Positions 35,225 to 44,426 of a DNA stretch of 64,000 nucleotides are shown here, piece after piece. Within the stretch, counting starts at the first letter, position 1; each line of letters opens with the position of its first letter. Below the pieces are notes generated by a model. The model was not told the DNA's origin and ran no database searches. It saw only the letters and a list, made by a program, of their open reading frames with translations. The position numbers and the translations under genes are program-made. Source of the DNA: Hyphomicrobiales bacterium (GTDB lineage: Bacteria; Pseudomonadota; Alphaproteobacteria; Rhizobiales; Rhizobiaceae). Location of the stretch: the NCBI GenBank assembly GCA_900465665.1, contig UBJO01000041.1, positions 33,590-97,589 of the forward strand, given 5' to 3'.

Positions 35225-37462
35225 ATGACTAAGCTAGTCACTTTTATACTGTGGACGACCTGTACACTTACCGCACTTTTTCTTGTCACACAGCCGGTCG
35301 GAAACTCCGTCCAAATGGCTCTGTCGCTGTCTGTCATAGCGGTTCTTGCCGTTATCGCGGTTCTGCGTCTCGATGGCATCTGGCGCCACGTGTTTCTGGC
35401 GCTCGGATCAGTGGTTGTCCTACGTTATGCCTACTGGAGAACGACCAGCACGCTACCGCCGGTCGACGACCTCTATTCTTTCATTCCAGGCGTCGTGCTT
35501 TATGCGGCAGAGATGTACTGCATCGTCATGCTAGCGATCAGCCTGTTCGTTGTTGCCGATCCGCGTGAGCGGCAGGCCGCGCCGCGTCTTTCGGACGAGG
35601 ACGCGCCCAGCGTCGACGTTTTCGTGCCGACTTACAACGAGGGCAAGGAAATCCTTGCCATGACACTGTCGGCTGCCAAGGCCATGCACTATCCGAGCAA
35701 CAAGCTACGAGTGTTCCTGCTCGACGACGGCGGCACCGACCAGAAGCGTTTCTCCGACGACACCGCCGTCGCCGAGGCTGCAATCAACCGCGCCATCGTC
35801 CTCAAAGATCTATGCGCCGATCTCGGCGTCACCTATCTGACGCGCGCCGAAAACGTCCACGCCAAGGCCGGAAACCTGAATAGCGGCCTTTCGCGCACCA
35901 GCGGCGATCTGGTCGTCGTCTTCGATGCCGACCATGCGCCAGAACGCACTTTCCTGCAGGAGACAGTCGGATACTTCTCGAAGGATCCCAATCTCTTCCT
36001 CGTTCAGACGCCGCATTTTTTCTCCAACGCGGACCCGATCGAGCACAACCTCGATACCTTCACCACAATGCCGTCCGAGAACGAAATGTTCTACGGCAAG
36101 ATCCAGAAGGGTCTTGACCGCTGGAACGCGTCGTTCTTCTGCGGCTCGGCAGCCGTCCTGCGCCGCGAAGCGCTGGAAGAGGTCGGCGGCTTCTCAGGGA
36201 TCACAATCACCGAAGACTGCGAAACGGCGCTTGAACTGCACTCCCGTGGCTGGAACAGCGTCTATGTCGACAAGCCGATGATTGCCGGCCTGCAGCCGGA
36301 AACAGTCTCCAGCTTCATCGGTCAGCGCTCGCGCTGGTGCCGCGGCATGGTCCAGATCCTACTGCTAAAAAACCCGCTCCTGAAGGCCGGTCTCAGCTTC
36401 GCGCAGCGCATCTGCTACCTTTCCAGCTCGCTGTTCTGGTTCTTCCCTTTCGTGCGCGCCGTCTTCATCTTCGCGCCGCTTCTCTTCATCCTTTTCAACA
36501 TGAAGATCTTCGTGGCGTCGTCCGAGGACTTTATCGCCCACACGGTGACCTACCTTATCGTCGGCGAACTCATCCGCAGCTACCTCTACGGTTCGGTTCG
36601 CTGGCCCTGGATGTCGGAGATCTACGAATACGTCCAGTCGGTCTACCTGTTCCGCGCCATCATCAGTGTCATCCTGCAGCCACGCCGCCCAACCTTCAAC
36701 GTCACGGCGAAGGGTCAGAGCACTGCCGGAGACCGTCTGTCGGAGCTCTCCCTCCCCTACTTCGCGATCTTCGCGGTCCTCGCCTTCACGCTCGGCGTCT
36801 CGATTTATCGCTACAATACCGAACCTGAAATCAGCGGCCTCCTGATGATCGTCGGCGCCTGGAACTTTTTGAACCTGCTGATCGCCGGCGCCGGCCTTGG
36901 CGTTATCACCGAACGCCGCAACGTGGTCGAAGGCATTGAACTGCCGACCAACACCAAGGTATCGCTGACCTTTGGCGACAAGACCTGGACGGGTTCGGCT
37001 CTCAGGGCTTCGGCCGCCGGCGCCACCATCCAGTTACCGCAGGCCGCAATGCAGGCTCTTCGCAAGTCGGATAACGGCCACCTGTCGATTGCCAACCCTT
37101 CGCAGGCGCTGATCGTCAACTCGATCCCGGTGACGGTCGCCGCACATCCAAGCCAGGAGCAGCAGACGCTCGCGATCCGCTTCGACCTCGAGGCGCAGCA
37201 CTACCCGGTCGTTGCAGAAATGATCCTGCGCGATATGAGCGATGTCCGCTCGATCCGCACAACCCGTCAGAAGCGCCGCGGCATGATCATGGCGACGGTC
37301 ACTCTCCTTCGGTGGGCCTTCAAGAGCCCGGTCAGTGCGCTCGCATTGCTTATGACCGGTGGTTCCGCAGCTTCGGCGCGCCGCTCGCAGACGCCCCTGC
37401 TGCCTGCAAACAACAATACAGCCCAGGCATTCCCCGAAACCAGTGCAAAGGAAGGTGCATGA
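35225..37462 (+). CDS. celA: Cellulose synthase catalytic subunit (BcsA/CelA)
   Basis: A 745-residue inner-membrane glycosyltransferase (GT2). All catalytic motifs are present: LLDDGG, FDADH (D-x-D), ITEDCETAL (TED) and QRSRWCRG (Q-x-x-RW). Hydrophobic segments flank the catalytic domain. It polymerises UDP-glucose into beta-1,4-glucan and threads it through the membrane. A PilZ-like region follows residue 570, but its c-di-GMP motifs are poor: no RxxxR precedes it clearly, and RASAAG stands where D/NxSxxG is expected. The stop overlaps the next start (ATGA). First gene of the four-gene operon. Confidence 0.96.
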   Translation: MTKLVTFILWTTCTLTALFLVTQPVGNSVQMALSLSVIAVLAVIAVLRLDGIWRHVFLALGSVVVLRYAYWRTTSTLPPVDDLYSFIPGVVLYAAEMYCIVMLAISLFVVADPRERQAAPRLSDEDAPSVDVFVPTYNEGKEILAMTLSAAKAMHYPSNKLRVFLLDDGGTDQKRFSDDTAVAEAAINRAIVLKDLCADLGVTYLTRAENVHAKAGNLNSGLSRTSGDLVVVFDADHAPERTFLQETVGYFSKDPNLFLVQTPHFFSNADPIEHNLDTFTTMPSENEMFYGKIQKGLDRWNASFFCGSAAVLRREALEEVGGFSGITITEDCETALELHSRGWNSVYVDKPMIAGLQPETVSSFIGQRSRWCRGMVQILLLKNPLLKAGLSFAQRICYLSSSLFWFFPFVRAVFIFAPLLFILFNMKIFVASSEDFIAHTVTYLIVGELIRSYLYGSVRWPWMSEIYEYVQSVYLFRAIISVILQPRRPTFNVTAKGQSTAGDRLSELSLPYFAIFAVLAFTLGVSIYRYNTEPEISGLLMIVGAWNFLNLLIAGAGLGVITERRNVVEGIELPTNTKVSLTFGDKTWTGSALRASAAGATIQLPQAAMQALRKSDNGHLSIANPSQALIVNSIPVTVAAHPSQEQQTLAIRFDLEAQHYPVVAEMILRDMSDVRSIRTTRQKRRGMIMATVTLLRWAFKSPVSALALLMTGGSAASARRSQTPLLPANNNTAQAFPETSAKEGA

Positions 37463-39792
37463 TGCTTATCCCCTATCGTTACAAGCTGGCACTTGCCGCA
37501 ACATCCCTCTCGCTGCTCACCGGTGGTGCCTTTGCACAGTCTCCAACCGCATTCTCGCTCGGCGATATCGCCAAGCCGATGACACCTGCAGCGACGGCGA
37601 CCACCGCGGACGACAGCAATCTGCGTCGGATCGGTGCCACCCGCAATGCACTGTTCTTCAATGGTGAGAGCACGAGCAGGGAATATGCCTTCTACGCGCT
37701 TCCGGCGGAGACAGCCGGCAGCACCAAACTCGTCCTGTCGCTGCAGACCTCAATCTCGACCGCGCCCGAAAGCTCGGCCATGCGGGTCTTCGTCAACGAC
37801 CAGGATGTCGGCACCATCAAGCTCACAGCCGGTGACCCCTACCGCGCCGAACTTAAGGTGCCGAATGGCCTCATCCAGCCAGGCTACAATGCCGTCTCCA
37901 TTCTTGTCGACCAGAAGCACCGCGTCGATTGCACCATCGACGCAACCTATGAACTCTGGACGCAGGTCGACCCCGAACACAGCGGCTTCGTCTTCGGCGG
38001 CAAGTCCGCCGCCGGCGGAACGTCGATACCCGACCTGATCGCACTGGGCGGGATCAATGATGGCCGCACTCCCATCCATGGACGGATTTCGCCCGGCGCA
38101 TCGACGACCGAGTACAATCGGATCATGGCCGTGATCCAGTCGCTGGCAATTGCCGGCAACTTCGATCGCCCGGCCGTGACGATCGGCGAAGCGCAATCCG
38201 GCGATCCCGGCATCGATGTGGTCGTCGGCACACGCAACGCACTGGCGTCCACACTTGGCGCCGATCGCGCGGCGGCGTTGAAGGACGGCATCAGCGTTCT
38301 TTCCAATGATGGCACGCAGCGCAAGATGCTGGTGATAACCGGACAGGCCGCTCCTGATGTCGACAACGCGGTCGAGGAGTTCCAGCGGCTCAGCCAGCAG
38401 CAGCAGAATGACGGAACGCCGCAGGGTCTGCGCGCGCTTGCCAACACCAAGGGTCGCCCGCTCGTACCCAACTCGGTGGTGCCGCTTCAGAACCTCGGCT
38501 TCATCGCGCAGCCCTTCACCGGTCGACTTTACAAGGAGAGCGTCAACTTCTCGATGCCGTCGGACTTCTATCCCGGTGATTACGGCTCGCTCGTCATGCA
38601 TCTGAGCGCGCGCTATGCCGCCAACCTCGCCCGCGGTGCCGAACTTATCCTGCGCGCCAACGGCGAAACGGTCGCTGACATTACGCTCGGCGCCAGCCGC
38701 AACGGTCTCATCGACGATCAGCGCCTGCCGATCCCGCTGAGCAAGCTGCGCCCGGGCGAGAACATCATCGAGTTCGAAGCACGTCTGCCGACGCCGGCCG
38801 ATGCCGTCTGCGATCCGCTGGCCGGTGCCAATGAGGACCGTTCGCGCTTGTCGATACTCGGATCGAGCTTTCTGGAAGTTCCATCCTTTGCACGGGTCGG
38901 CCGTTACCCCGATATCGCAGCGCTGGTATCGGGCGCATCGCTCGGAGCGGGTCACGCTGCCGAGGCCACTTCCGTCTACGTGCCGGATCTGAATTCGCCG
39001 GCAATCGATGCAGCGGGTTCGTTTCTCGCCAAGATGGCCTACTCGTCCGGTCGTGTCACGCCGGTCGATCTGATGACATCGGTTCCCGACGCCGGCCAAC
39101 GCCAGATCATGGCCTTTGCACCTTTCGGCAGACTGCCTGCCGAAATCCAGACCCAGACCGGCCTCGACCTCTCCACCACACCGGCAGGTCTGACCAACGG
39201 CCCGGTGAGCAGCAGGCGCGGACAGGCGGCAGCCTCGTTGTCGTTCGGGAATCCTGCCAGCGGCCAAGAAACGGCCGCAGCCGATACGCCGACACAGCTG
39301 GACAAGCTTCTCGCGCCCGTCACCGAACTGGCTTCGGCGGCAAAGTCATTCGCCCGATCGACCCTATCGCAACTGCACCCCACACTCGGCTCGGCCGGTG
39401 AGACCCGCGCCGAAAACTACCAGCCGAAGGATAACACCGCCCTGCTCATCGCCCAGAAGGAAATGCCATCGGGCGGCGTCTGGACGGTGGTGGCATCGCC
39501 TTCCGACGCAAGCCTCACAGCGACGGTCGACGCAGTCATGGAACGCTCGACCTGGACCCGGCTCAACGGCTCGCTGCAGTCATTCTCGACGAGCGGCCAG
39601 GTCATGGACCAGGTGTCTTCCCGTGACATCGCGCTGTTTCAGACCCAGCCTGTATCCATCGGCAACATGCGCCTGATCATCGCCGGCTGGCTCTCCAACC
39701 ATGTCCTGGAATACACGCTGGCCCAGCTTGGCGCGGCAATCATGCTCGGCGCATCGACCTTCCTGATGCTTAAACTCGGTCGGCGCAAATGA
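37459..39792 (+). CDS. celB: Cellulose synthase regulatory subunit (BcsB/CelB)
   Basis: A 777-residue periplasmic protein. Signal peptide (LALAATSLSLLTGGAFAQS), two carbohydrate-binding and flavodoxin-like domain pairs (FFNGESTSREYAFYALPAE; SVNFSMPSDFYPGDYGSLVM) and a C-terminal membrane anchor (LAQLGAAIMLGASTFLMLKL). BcsB completes the core synthase and guides the glucan through the periplasm. The start is ATG 37459 (or 37462), overlapping the celA stop; the stop overlaps the celC start by four bases. Confidence 0.95.
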   Translation: MMLIPYRYKLALAATSLSLLTGGAFAQSPTAFSLGDIAKPMTPAATATTADDSNLRRIGATRNALFFNGESTSREYAFYALPAETAGSTKLVLSLQTSISTAPESSAMRVFVNDQDVGTIKLTAGDPYRAELKVPNGLIQPGYNAVSILVDQKHRVDCTIDATYELWTQVDPEHSGFVFGGKSAAGGTSIPDLIALGGINDGRTPIHGRISPGASTTEYNRIMAVIQSLAIAGNFDRPAVTIGEAQSGDPGIDVVVGTRNALASTLGADRAAALKDGISVLSNDGTQRKMLVITGQAAPDVDNAVEEFQRLSQQQQNDGTPQGLRALANTKGRPLVPNSVVPLQNLGFIAQPFTGRLYKESVNFSMPSDFYPGDYGSLVMHLSARYAANLARGAELILRANGETVADITLGASRNGLIDDQRLPIPLSKLRPGENIIEFEARLPTPADAVCDPLAGANEDRSRLSILGSSFLEVPSFARVGRYPDIAALVSGASLGAGHAAEATSVYVPDLNSPAIDAAGSFLAKMAYSSGRVTPVDLMTSVPDAGQRQIMAFAPFGRLPAEIQTQTGLDLSTTPAGLTNGPVSSRRGQAAASLSFGNPASGQETAAADTPTQLDKLLAPVTELASAAKSFARSTLSQLHPTLGSAGETRAENYQPKDNTALLIAQKEMPSGGVWTVVASPSDASLTATVDAVMERSTWTRLNGSLQSFSTSGQVMDQVSSRDIALFQTQPVSIGNMRLIIAGWLSNHVLEYTLAQLGAAIMLGASTFLMLKLGRRK

Positions 39793-40883
39793 TAAACCGC
39801 ACCGTCTCGTTCAAAGCGATGTTGCTGGCGGGTTCGATTGCCGCGTTCCCGCTGGCACAGGCGAGTGCTGCCGCTGACGACGCGGTTCAGCCGGTGGACT
39901 ATGTCGCAGGGTCGTGGATGCTCTATCGCCACGACTACGTTACCCCGGAGGGCCGCGTGATCGACACGCGGGCTAACGGGATTAGCCACAGCGAGGGTCA
40001 GGGCTATGGCATGCTGATCGCCGTGATCGCCGACGACCGTAAGAGTTTCGAGCGCATATGGGGCTGGACGAAAGCCAATCTCTACGTGCGTGGCGACAAT
40101 CTGGCGGCCTGGCGATGGGATCCGGCGGCGACGCCACACGTCGCCGACACCAACAACGCGACCGATGGCGATCTGCTCATCGGCTGGGCGTTGGCAAAGG
40201 CGGCCCATGTCTGGAAAGACAGCGATTATGGCCGCGACGCCAAGCGGATTGCCGAGGAGATCGCCGACAAGACTGTCGTCGACACGGCATTCGGCAAGGC
40301 GCTGCTGCCGGGCGAGCGAGGGTTTGGCCCCACGGACCAGCCGGACGGACCCGTCGTCAACCTCTCGTACTGGGTCTATCCCGCCATCGCAGAACTGGGC
40401 GTCGCCTCATCGCGTTTTCCAGCCGACGAACTAATCAGGACGGGGCTGTCCCTGACGCAAACCGCGCGCTTCGGACCGGCAGCGCTGCCGGCGGACTGGA
40501 TATCGCTGAAGGGCAAAACGCCGGTGCCGGCAAGTGCCTATCCGGCGGAGTTCGGCCATGATGCGATCCGCATTCCGCTCTATCTCGCCTGGTATTCGCG
40601 CGATCACTCAGACCTGCTGACGCCGTTTGCCGACGCCTGGCGCGACACCAACAATGGTGCCGCCTCGGTCATCGAACTGGCAAACGCCACGACACTGTCG
40701 CAGATGCCGGAAGCCGGATACCGCGCCGTGACGGAATTGGTCGGCTGCAGTCTAGGTCGCGAGACAGCGGCTCCAACGGCAGCAGCCTTCGAAACCACCG
40801 ATTACTACCCCTCTACACTTCATCTCCTCAGTCTTGTTGCAGTTGCAGAAAGGTATCCAAGATGTCTGCCAGATACACAGTGA
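39789..40883 (+). CDS. celC: GH8 endo-beta-1,4-glucanase of the cellulose operon (BcsZ/CelC type)
   Basis: A 364-residue secreted enzyme with signal peptide (AMLLAGSIAAFPLAQASAAA). GH8 motifs: RVIDTRANGISHSEGQGYGM with the acid Glu, WRWDP, NNATDGDLLIGWAL with the conserved Asp, and VNLSYWVYPA. It trims or edits cellulose as it is exported; rhizobial celC mutants are known for altered cellulose. The start overlaps the celB stop (ATGA) and its end overlaps the next gene by 22 bases. Confidence 0.93.
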   Translation: MINRTVSFKAMLLAGSIAAFPLAQASAAADDAVQPVDYVAGSWMLYRHDYVTPEGRVIDTRANGISHSEGQGYGMLIAVIADDRKSFERIWGWTKANLYVRGDNLAAWRWDPAATPHVADTNNATDGDLLIGWALAKAAHVWKDSDYGRDAKRIAEEIADKTVVDTAFGKALLPGERGFGPTDQPDGPVVNLSYWVYPAIAELGVASSRFPADELIRTGLSLTQTARFGPAALPADWISLKGKTPVPASAYPAEFGHDAIRIPLYLAWYSRDHSDLLTPFADAWRDTNNGAASVIELANATTLSQMPEAGYRAVTELVGCSLGRETAAPTAAAFETTDYYPSTLHLLSLVAVAERYPRCLPDTQ

Positions 40884-42667
40884 CAGCACTCCTGCTTTGC
40901 AGTTGCGCTTTTTTTCTGACCCCATCGCTGAGAACAGTTCCCGTTTCCGCGGCTGATCTCACAAACAAAGTGAACTTGAACGCGGTCGTGCCGGCAGGTG
41001 GCATGAGCGCTCTCTCCGTCGTGCCGACGCAGAACACGGCAATCACGCCGGCGTTCGACCAGAGTGTTGCCGCGGTGCTGCCGAAGGCGGTCAATGCCGC
41101 TCCAGTTACCGGGACCGCGCAGCTTCCCGAGACCAGTTATCGCGACGTCGCACCCGGCGAAAACCCGTTCACGCCTGTGGCGCAGAAAGCCCCCGTCGTC
41201 ACGACGCCGGCGCCGGCCGCCACACCCGCAGCCAATCCATTTGCTTCGGCCACGGCCGACATGAAGCACGCGGCAACGGGCCAGGCTAAGGCGGCCGCCC
41301 CTGAGAAGGTGGATGAAACCGCATTGCGCTATTATGCCAAGACGCGCGACCTGAAGCGCCTCGGCGCCGAACTGCGCCGCCTCAAGGCGCTCTATCCGAA
41401 CTGGGAAGCCTCCGAAGACCTGTTCAACCAGACGACGGCGATCGACGAACAGCCGCTGTGGGACATTTACGCGACGGGCGACCTTACACGGCTGCGCGTG
41501 GAGATCGCCCGTATCGCAAGCGGCAACCCGGAATGGAAGCCCTCGACGGACCTGATGGAAAAGCTGGAGATGGCGGAATCGCGCAAGCTGATCGACCGCG
41601 CCTATACCCGCGCCAATTGGGCCCAGGTGGTTTCTGCAGCCCAGCAGCAGCCACAACTGCTCGTATGCGGTGAGATGAACGCGCTGTGGCAGGTGGGCGA
41701 GGCCCTTGCCAAGACCAGAGATATGGCAAAGGCATTCGATCTCTACAAGTATGTGCTCACCAATTGCGACCAGCCGAGCGAGCGGCTGGCAACCATGCAA
41801 AAAGCCAGCGCGCTTCTGCCGGCCGCCGGCATCACCTCGCTGCTTGCGCTGGGCCGCACCCTGCCCGATGGCACTGCGGAATTCGCCAGCTTCAGCTATG
41901 ATGCGATCCGCAAGCAGATGGGCGCGGTCAGCGAAGGCGATCCTATGGCGCGCCCGCCTTCCGGCGCGGATCTCGAGAGTTTCGCTAACTATGTCGAAAG
42001 CGCCCAGTCCGCCCCCGACGCGAGCCTGTTCGGGTGGTATTACTATAGCCAGAAGCAATGGCAGCCGGCGTTGGCCTGGTTCACCTCGGGCATGCAGTAT
42101 GGTAACGACTTGAAAAACGTTGAAGGCGTTACCCTGTCGCTGCGCAATCTCGGCAAGATGGACGAGGCCTTCGCGCTTGCAGCCCGCTTTGCGGACAAGT
42201 CCGACGATATTCGCAACGAATATATCGAGATCGCCGCCGCGGCGCTGACCGACGAACAGGCAACGCTGAAGATCAGCGATTCGGACCTGAGCACGCTCAA
42301 GAGCTACGTCTATGCTGCAAAGTCGGCGTTGGGCGCACAGGCACTTGGTTGGAAGCTGTTCCGAGACAAGGGCCCGGCGGAAGCGCGCCCCCTGTTTGCC
42401 CAATCCGTTGAATGGGAAGCCACGGAAGGCGGGGTGATCGGCATGGCCGTCATCGCCAGCCGAAGCAAGAACAAGAGCGAGCTTGCGGCGCTGAAGCAGC
42501 AGTATGCCGGGCAATTCGCGGGCCTAAAGGACTTCGCCATCACGCCATCGCTCAAGAAAAGCAAGCGTGTCGTTCAACCGATAGCGGTCGCAGCAAAGCC
42601 CGTGACAAACCGGTTCAACCGAATCCCTTCAACAAAATGGATGTATTCGCGAGAATATGCTCGTTAA
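40862..42667 (+). CDS. Periplasmic helical-repeat protein of the cellulose operon
   Basis: A 601-residue secreted protein. Signal peptide (ARYTVTALLLCSCAFFLTPS), a Pro/Ala-rich low-complexity spacer to about residue 140, then many short helices in a TPR-like array (ALRYYAKTRDLKRLGAELRR; MAKAFDLYKYVLTNCDQPSE; AWFTSGMQYGNDLKNVEGVT). A C-terminal outer-membrane barrel like that of BcsC is missing. Its position as fourth gene, overlapping celC, and the TPR-like repeats suggest a periplasmic scaffold for cellulose export, perhaps replacing the TPR part of BcsC. Inferred from context. Confidence 0.8.
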   Translation: MSARYTVTALLLCSCAFFLTPSLRTVPVSAADLTNKVNLNAVVPAGGMSALSVVPTQNTAITPAFDQSVAAVLPKAVNAAPVTGTAQLPETSYRDVAPGENPFTPVAQKAPVVTTPAPAATPAANPFASATADMKHAATGQAKAAAPEKVDETALRYYAKTRDLKRLGAELRRLKALYPNWEASEDLFNQTTAIDEQPLWDIYATGDLTRLRVEIARIASGNPEWKPSTDLMEKLEMAESRKLIDRAYTRANWAQVVSAAQQQPQLLVCGEMNALWQVGEALAKTRDMAKAFDLYKYVLTNCDQPSERLATMQKASALLPAAGITSLLALGRTLPDGTAEFASFSYDAIRKQMGAVSEGDPMARPPSGADLESFANYVESAQSAPDASLFGWYYYSQKQWQPALAWFTSGMQYGNDLKNVEGVTLSLRNLGKMDEAFALAARFADKSDDIRNEYIEIAAAALTDEQATLKISDSDLSTLKSYVYAAKSALGAQALGWKLFRDKGPAEARPLFAQSVEWEATEGGVIGMAVIASRSKNKSELAALKQQYAGQFAGLKDFAITPSLKKSKRVVQPIAVAAKPVTNRFNRIPSTKWMYSREYAR

Positions 42668-42722
42668 TGTGCCCTGCAAGGTGGCCAACCATGGGAAGTG
42701 GATAGTCGGGACTAAGCCGCCA

Positions 42723-42756
42723 AGCTCGGATGCGAGAAGTATCTCGCATCCGAGCT
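42723..42756 (+). terminator. 15-bp hairpin after the cellulose operon
   Basis: AGCTCGGATGCGAGA (42723-42737) is perfectly complementary to TCTCGCATCCGAGCT (42742-42756) with a four-base loop, 56 bases after the last stop. No T-run follows, so it may act as an mRNA end-protecting hairpin or a Rho-assisted stop rather than a classic terminator. Confidence 0.7.
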
Positions 42757-42900
42757 CACGCGCGCACTGAGTAACACTTTCTTATGAACAGAACCGGATC
42801 AATGCCCCCCTGGTCGCAAACGTATGCACCTCAAAAAACTTGCTAGGTCCGTTTGCGTGATGCGCAGGTGCAGACCAAGTCGGGGACGATCTCTATTCCT

Positions 42901-43140
42901 TCCGCAGGGATGATACAATTTCTTGTGCAATGCCGCGAGATGAGACAGATTGCTCGCGACAATCGCAATCGTGATCCGGCAAGCCACTGCGGGAGCATGA
43001 AACTCAAGTCGTTGAGCGTCTGATACACCTCGGCTGAGATTTGATGAGCGCTGTCCTGGTTCCGACGACCGCGACAGCAGCGACTTTGCCACAAGACACC
43101 ATCCGCTCCTGATCGACGGTCTTCTCATCCGTCAGGGGAG
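42901..43140 (-). pseudogene. Flavodoxin-fold NAD(P)H:FMN reductase remnant
   Basis: Minus strand, pieces in order: PLTDEKTVDQERMVSCGK then VAAVAVVG (43138-43060), a one-base shift to NQDSAHQISAEVYQTLNDLS (about 43060-43000), and after a broken part VASNLSHLAALHKKLYHPCG (42960-42901). These match a FMN-reductase-like protein (GKVAAVVVVGNEDGAHHV-AEVYQGLNDVGF, and N-AHLA-LLK near the C-terminus). At least two frameshifts and a missing part show it is dead. Confidence 0.62.
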
Positions 43141-43170
43141 ACTTCGTGCCAACTCGAGTCGACGTCCAGA

Positions 43171-43335
43171 TCAAGCCGTCGGAACCGTCCCGCCATCGAT
43201 CATATGCTCGGTTCCGGCGATAGACGCTGCTCGATACGATGCAAGAAACGCAATCAGATCGGCAACCTCTTCCGGCTTGGCGGGACGTCCCAGCGGTATT
43301 CCGCCTAGCGAGTTCATCGAGAGTGTTGCGTTTGG
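43171..43335 (-). pseudogene. C-terminal fragment of a short-chain dehydrogenase
   Basis: Frame reads [20 protein letters not shown] then [20 protein letters not shown] and DGGTVPTA, the standard C-terminus of an SDR (GR-x-PEEVA, IDGG). The Rossmann and catalytic parts (TGxxxGIG, YxxxK) are absent; the frame starts only shortly upstream. It is a 3' fragment. Confidence 0.75.
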
Positions 43336-43490
43336 TTCAAGATAGGAAGCCAAGGCTCGCCGCACTCGAAGCTTCCATCATGCGCGCTGTTGCCGATGCG
43401 GACTCTGGTCTAAATAGGCCAGCGAGTAATGTTTTCGACCGGGTCGACGCCGAGCATTGGGCGGTGGCTGATAAAGCCGAAAAATCGGTA
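43336..43490 (+). pseudogene. Remnant of a ParD-family antitoxin C-terminus
   Basis: Plus strand: [20 protein letters not shown] then SGLNRPASNVFDRVDAEH. The pattern LAALDAAIARGLADADAGR followed by VKPAAEVFDRLEA is the usual end of ParD-type antitoxins. No N-terminal ribbon-helix-helix precedes it and no ParE toxin follows within 200 bases. It abuts the SDR fragment on the other strand. Confidence 0.5.
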
Positions 43491-43712
43491 TCATATCTTG
43501 GATTCACACGGGAGGCCGAAGTCCAATGATGTCGATCTTTGGTAACGTGCGGCGGTGAAGCCAGTCAAGCATCGCGAGTTGAATGAAGTCGAAATCCCGT
43601 GGCCGTAGTTTCGGTCAAAAGCAACGGCTGCCTGTATAGCTTAAAAAGTTGGTGTGCCTCCGCATCCGCTTGTGAGTGCATTGGGTCTATCAAAGCGTTT
43701 GAAGCCGCATCA
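43491..43712. other. Intergenic stretch without recognisable gene
   Basis: Short open frames without motifs lie between the debris region and the end of the IalB gene. Confidence 0.4.
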
Positions 43713-44285
43713 TTACGATCTCGTAGACATCGCCTTGTAAGCTTCGGCAAACCCAGCAAGATCCACCGGCAGCACAACGTCACTGCCCTGCAGCATACGC
43801 AACGTGATCGTCCCGGTCGTTTCCTTTAGCATTGCCGCGAGCAAGGCTTCCGGTGCCGTACCTTCGATCAAGCATCCCTGTACTGTGCAGCGAGAAACAG
43901 CCGCGGTCATCGAAAACTTGGAGCCAAAGCTAATTTGTACGCCCCCCTGGATGGCAAATCCCAACGGCAGCGCCAACTGCATTCCGACCGCACCTCCATT
44001 GGCTTTAGCCATGCTGATGACCGTAGCGATCTGCTTTTGATCTTCGGACGCTAGTCGATAGATGATTTGGCAAGGCGGGTTCATTGCCCGGTCACTGGTG
44101 CACTGCAGGGCCCAATGACCAAACTTCTGCTCCGTTATGTTGGGAGAAGCGACCGGCTGCTGTGTGATCGTGCCAGCCGGCAATGTGCCCTGAGGGCTTT
44201 CTGTGCCGGCGCTTATGGCTGGCAAGGCGTTGAGAGATACACCCAGACAAGCGAGTGCGAGCGCGGTACGATAGATAAGCTGCAT
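43713..44285 (-). CDS. Invasion-associated locus B (IalB) family protein
   Basis: A 190-residue secreted protein. Signal peptide (YRTALALACLGVSLNALPAI). The domain has the IalB pattern: EQKFGHWALQCTSDR, PPCQIIYRLASEDQKQIATV, AVGMQLALPLGFAIQGGVQI, and two cysteines (SRCTVQGCLIE). IalB was first described in Bartonella invasion; free-living alphaproteobacteria have many paralogues of unknown role in the envelope. ATG 44285 gives the full signal peptide. Confidence 0.85.
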   Translation of the reverse strand: MQLIYRTALALACLGVSLNALPAISAGTESPQGTLPAGTITQQPVASPNITEQKFGHWALQCTSDRAMNPPCQIIYRLASEDQKQIATVISMAKANGGAVGMQLALPLGFAIQGGVQISFGSKFSMTAAVSRCTVQGCLIEGTAPEALLAAMLKETTGTITLRMLQGSDVVLPVDLAGFAEAYKAMSTRS

Positions 44286-44426
44286 GTCTCATTCCCAACT
44301 ATGCTTCTACAATCTAGTAACAGGGAGAAAAACGCAATTGCAAGTTCAATATTGACAGACATAAAGTAACAATGTGAGAGTTTTCAAGACGATAAAAATC
44401 TGATGACAACTGCGGGTTCGCAATCG

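Noticed and set aside
37750..39267. 505-codon open frame on the minus strand inside celB
   Set aside because: Antisense to a clear BcsB gene; no domain, Arg/Gly-rich composition typical of shadow frames in GC-rich DNA.
40820..42514. 564-codon minus-strand open frame opposite the cellulose-operon repeat gene
   Set aside because: Complete antisense of a gene with signal peptide and operon context; composition typical of a shadow.
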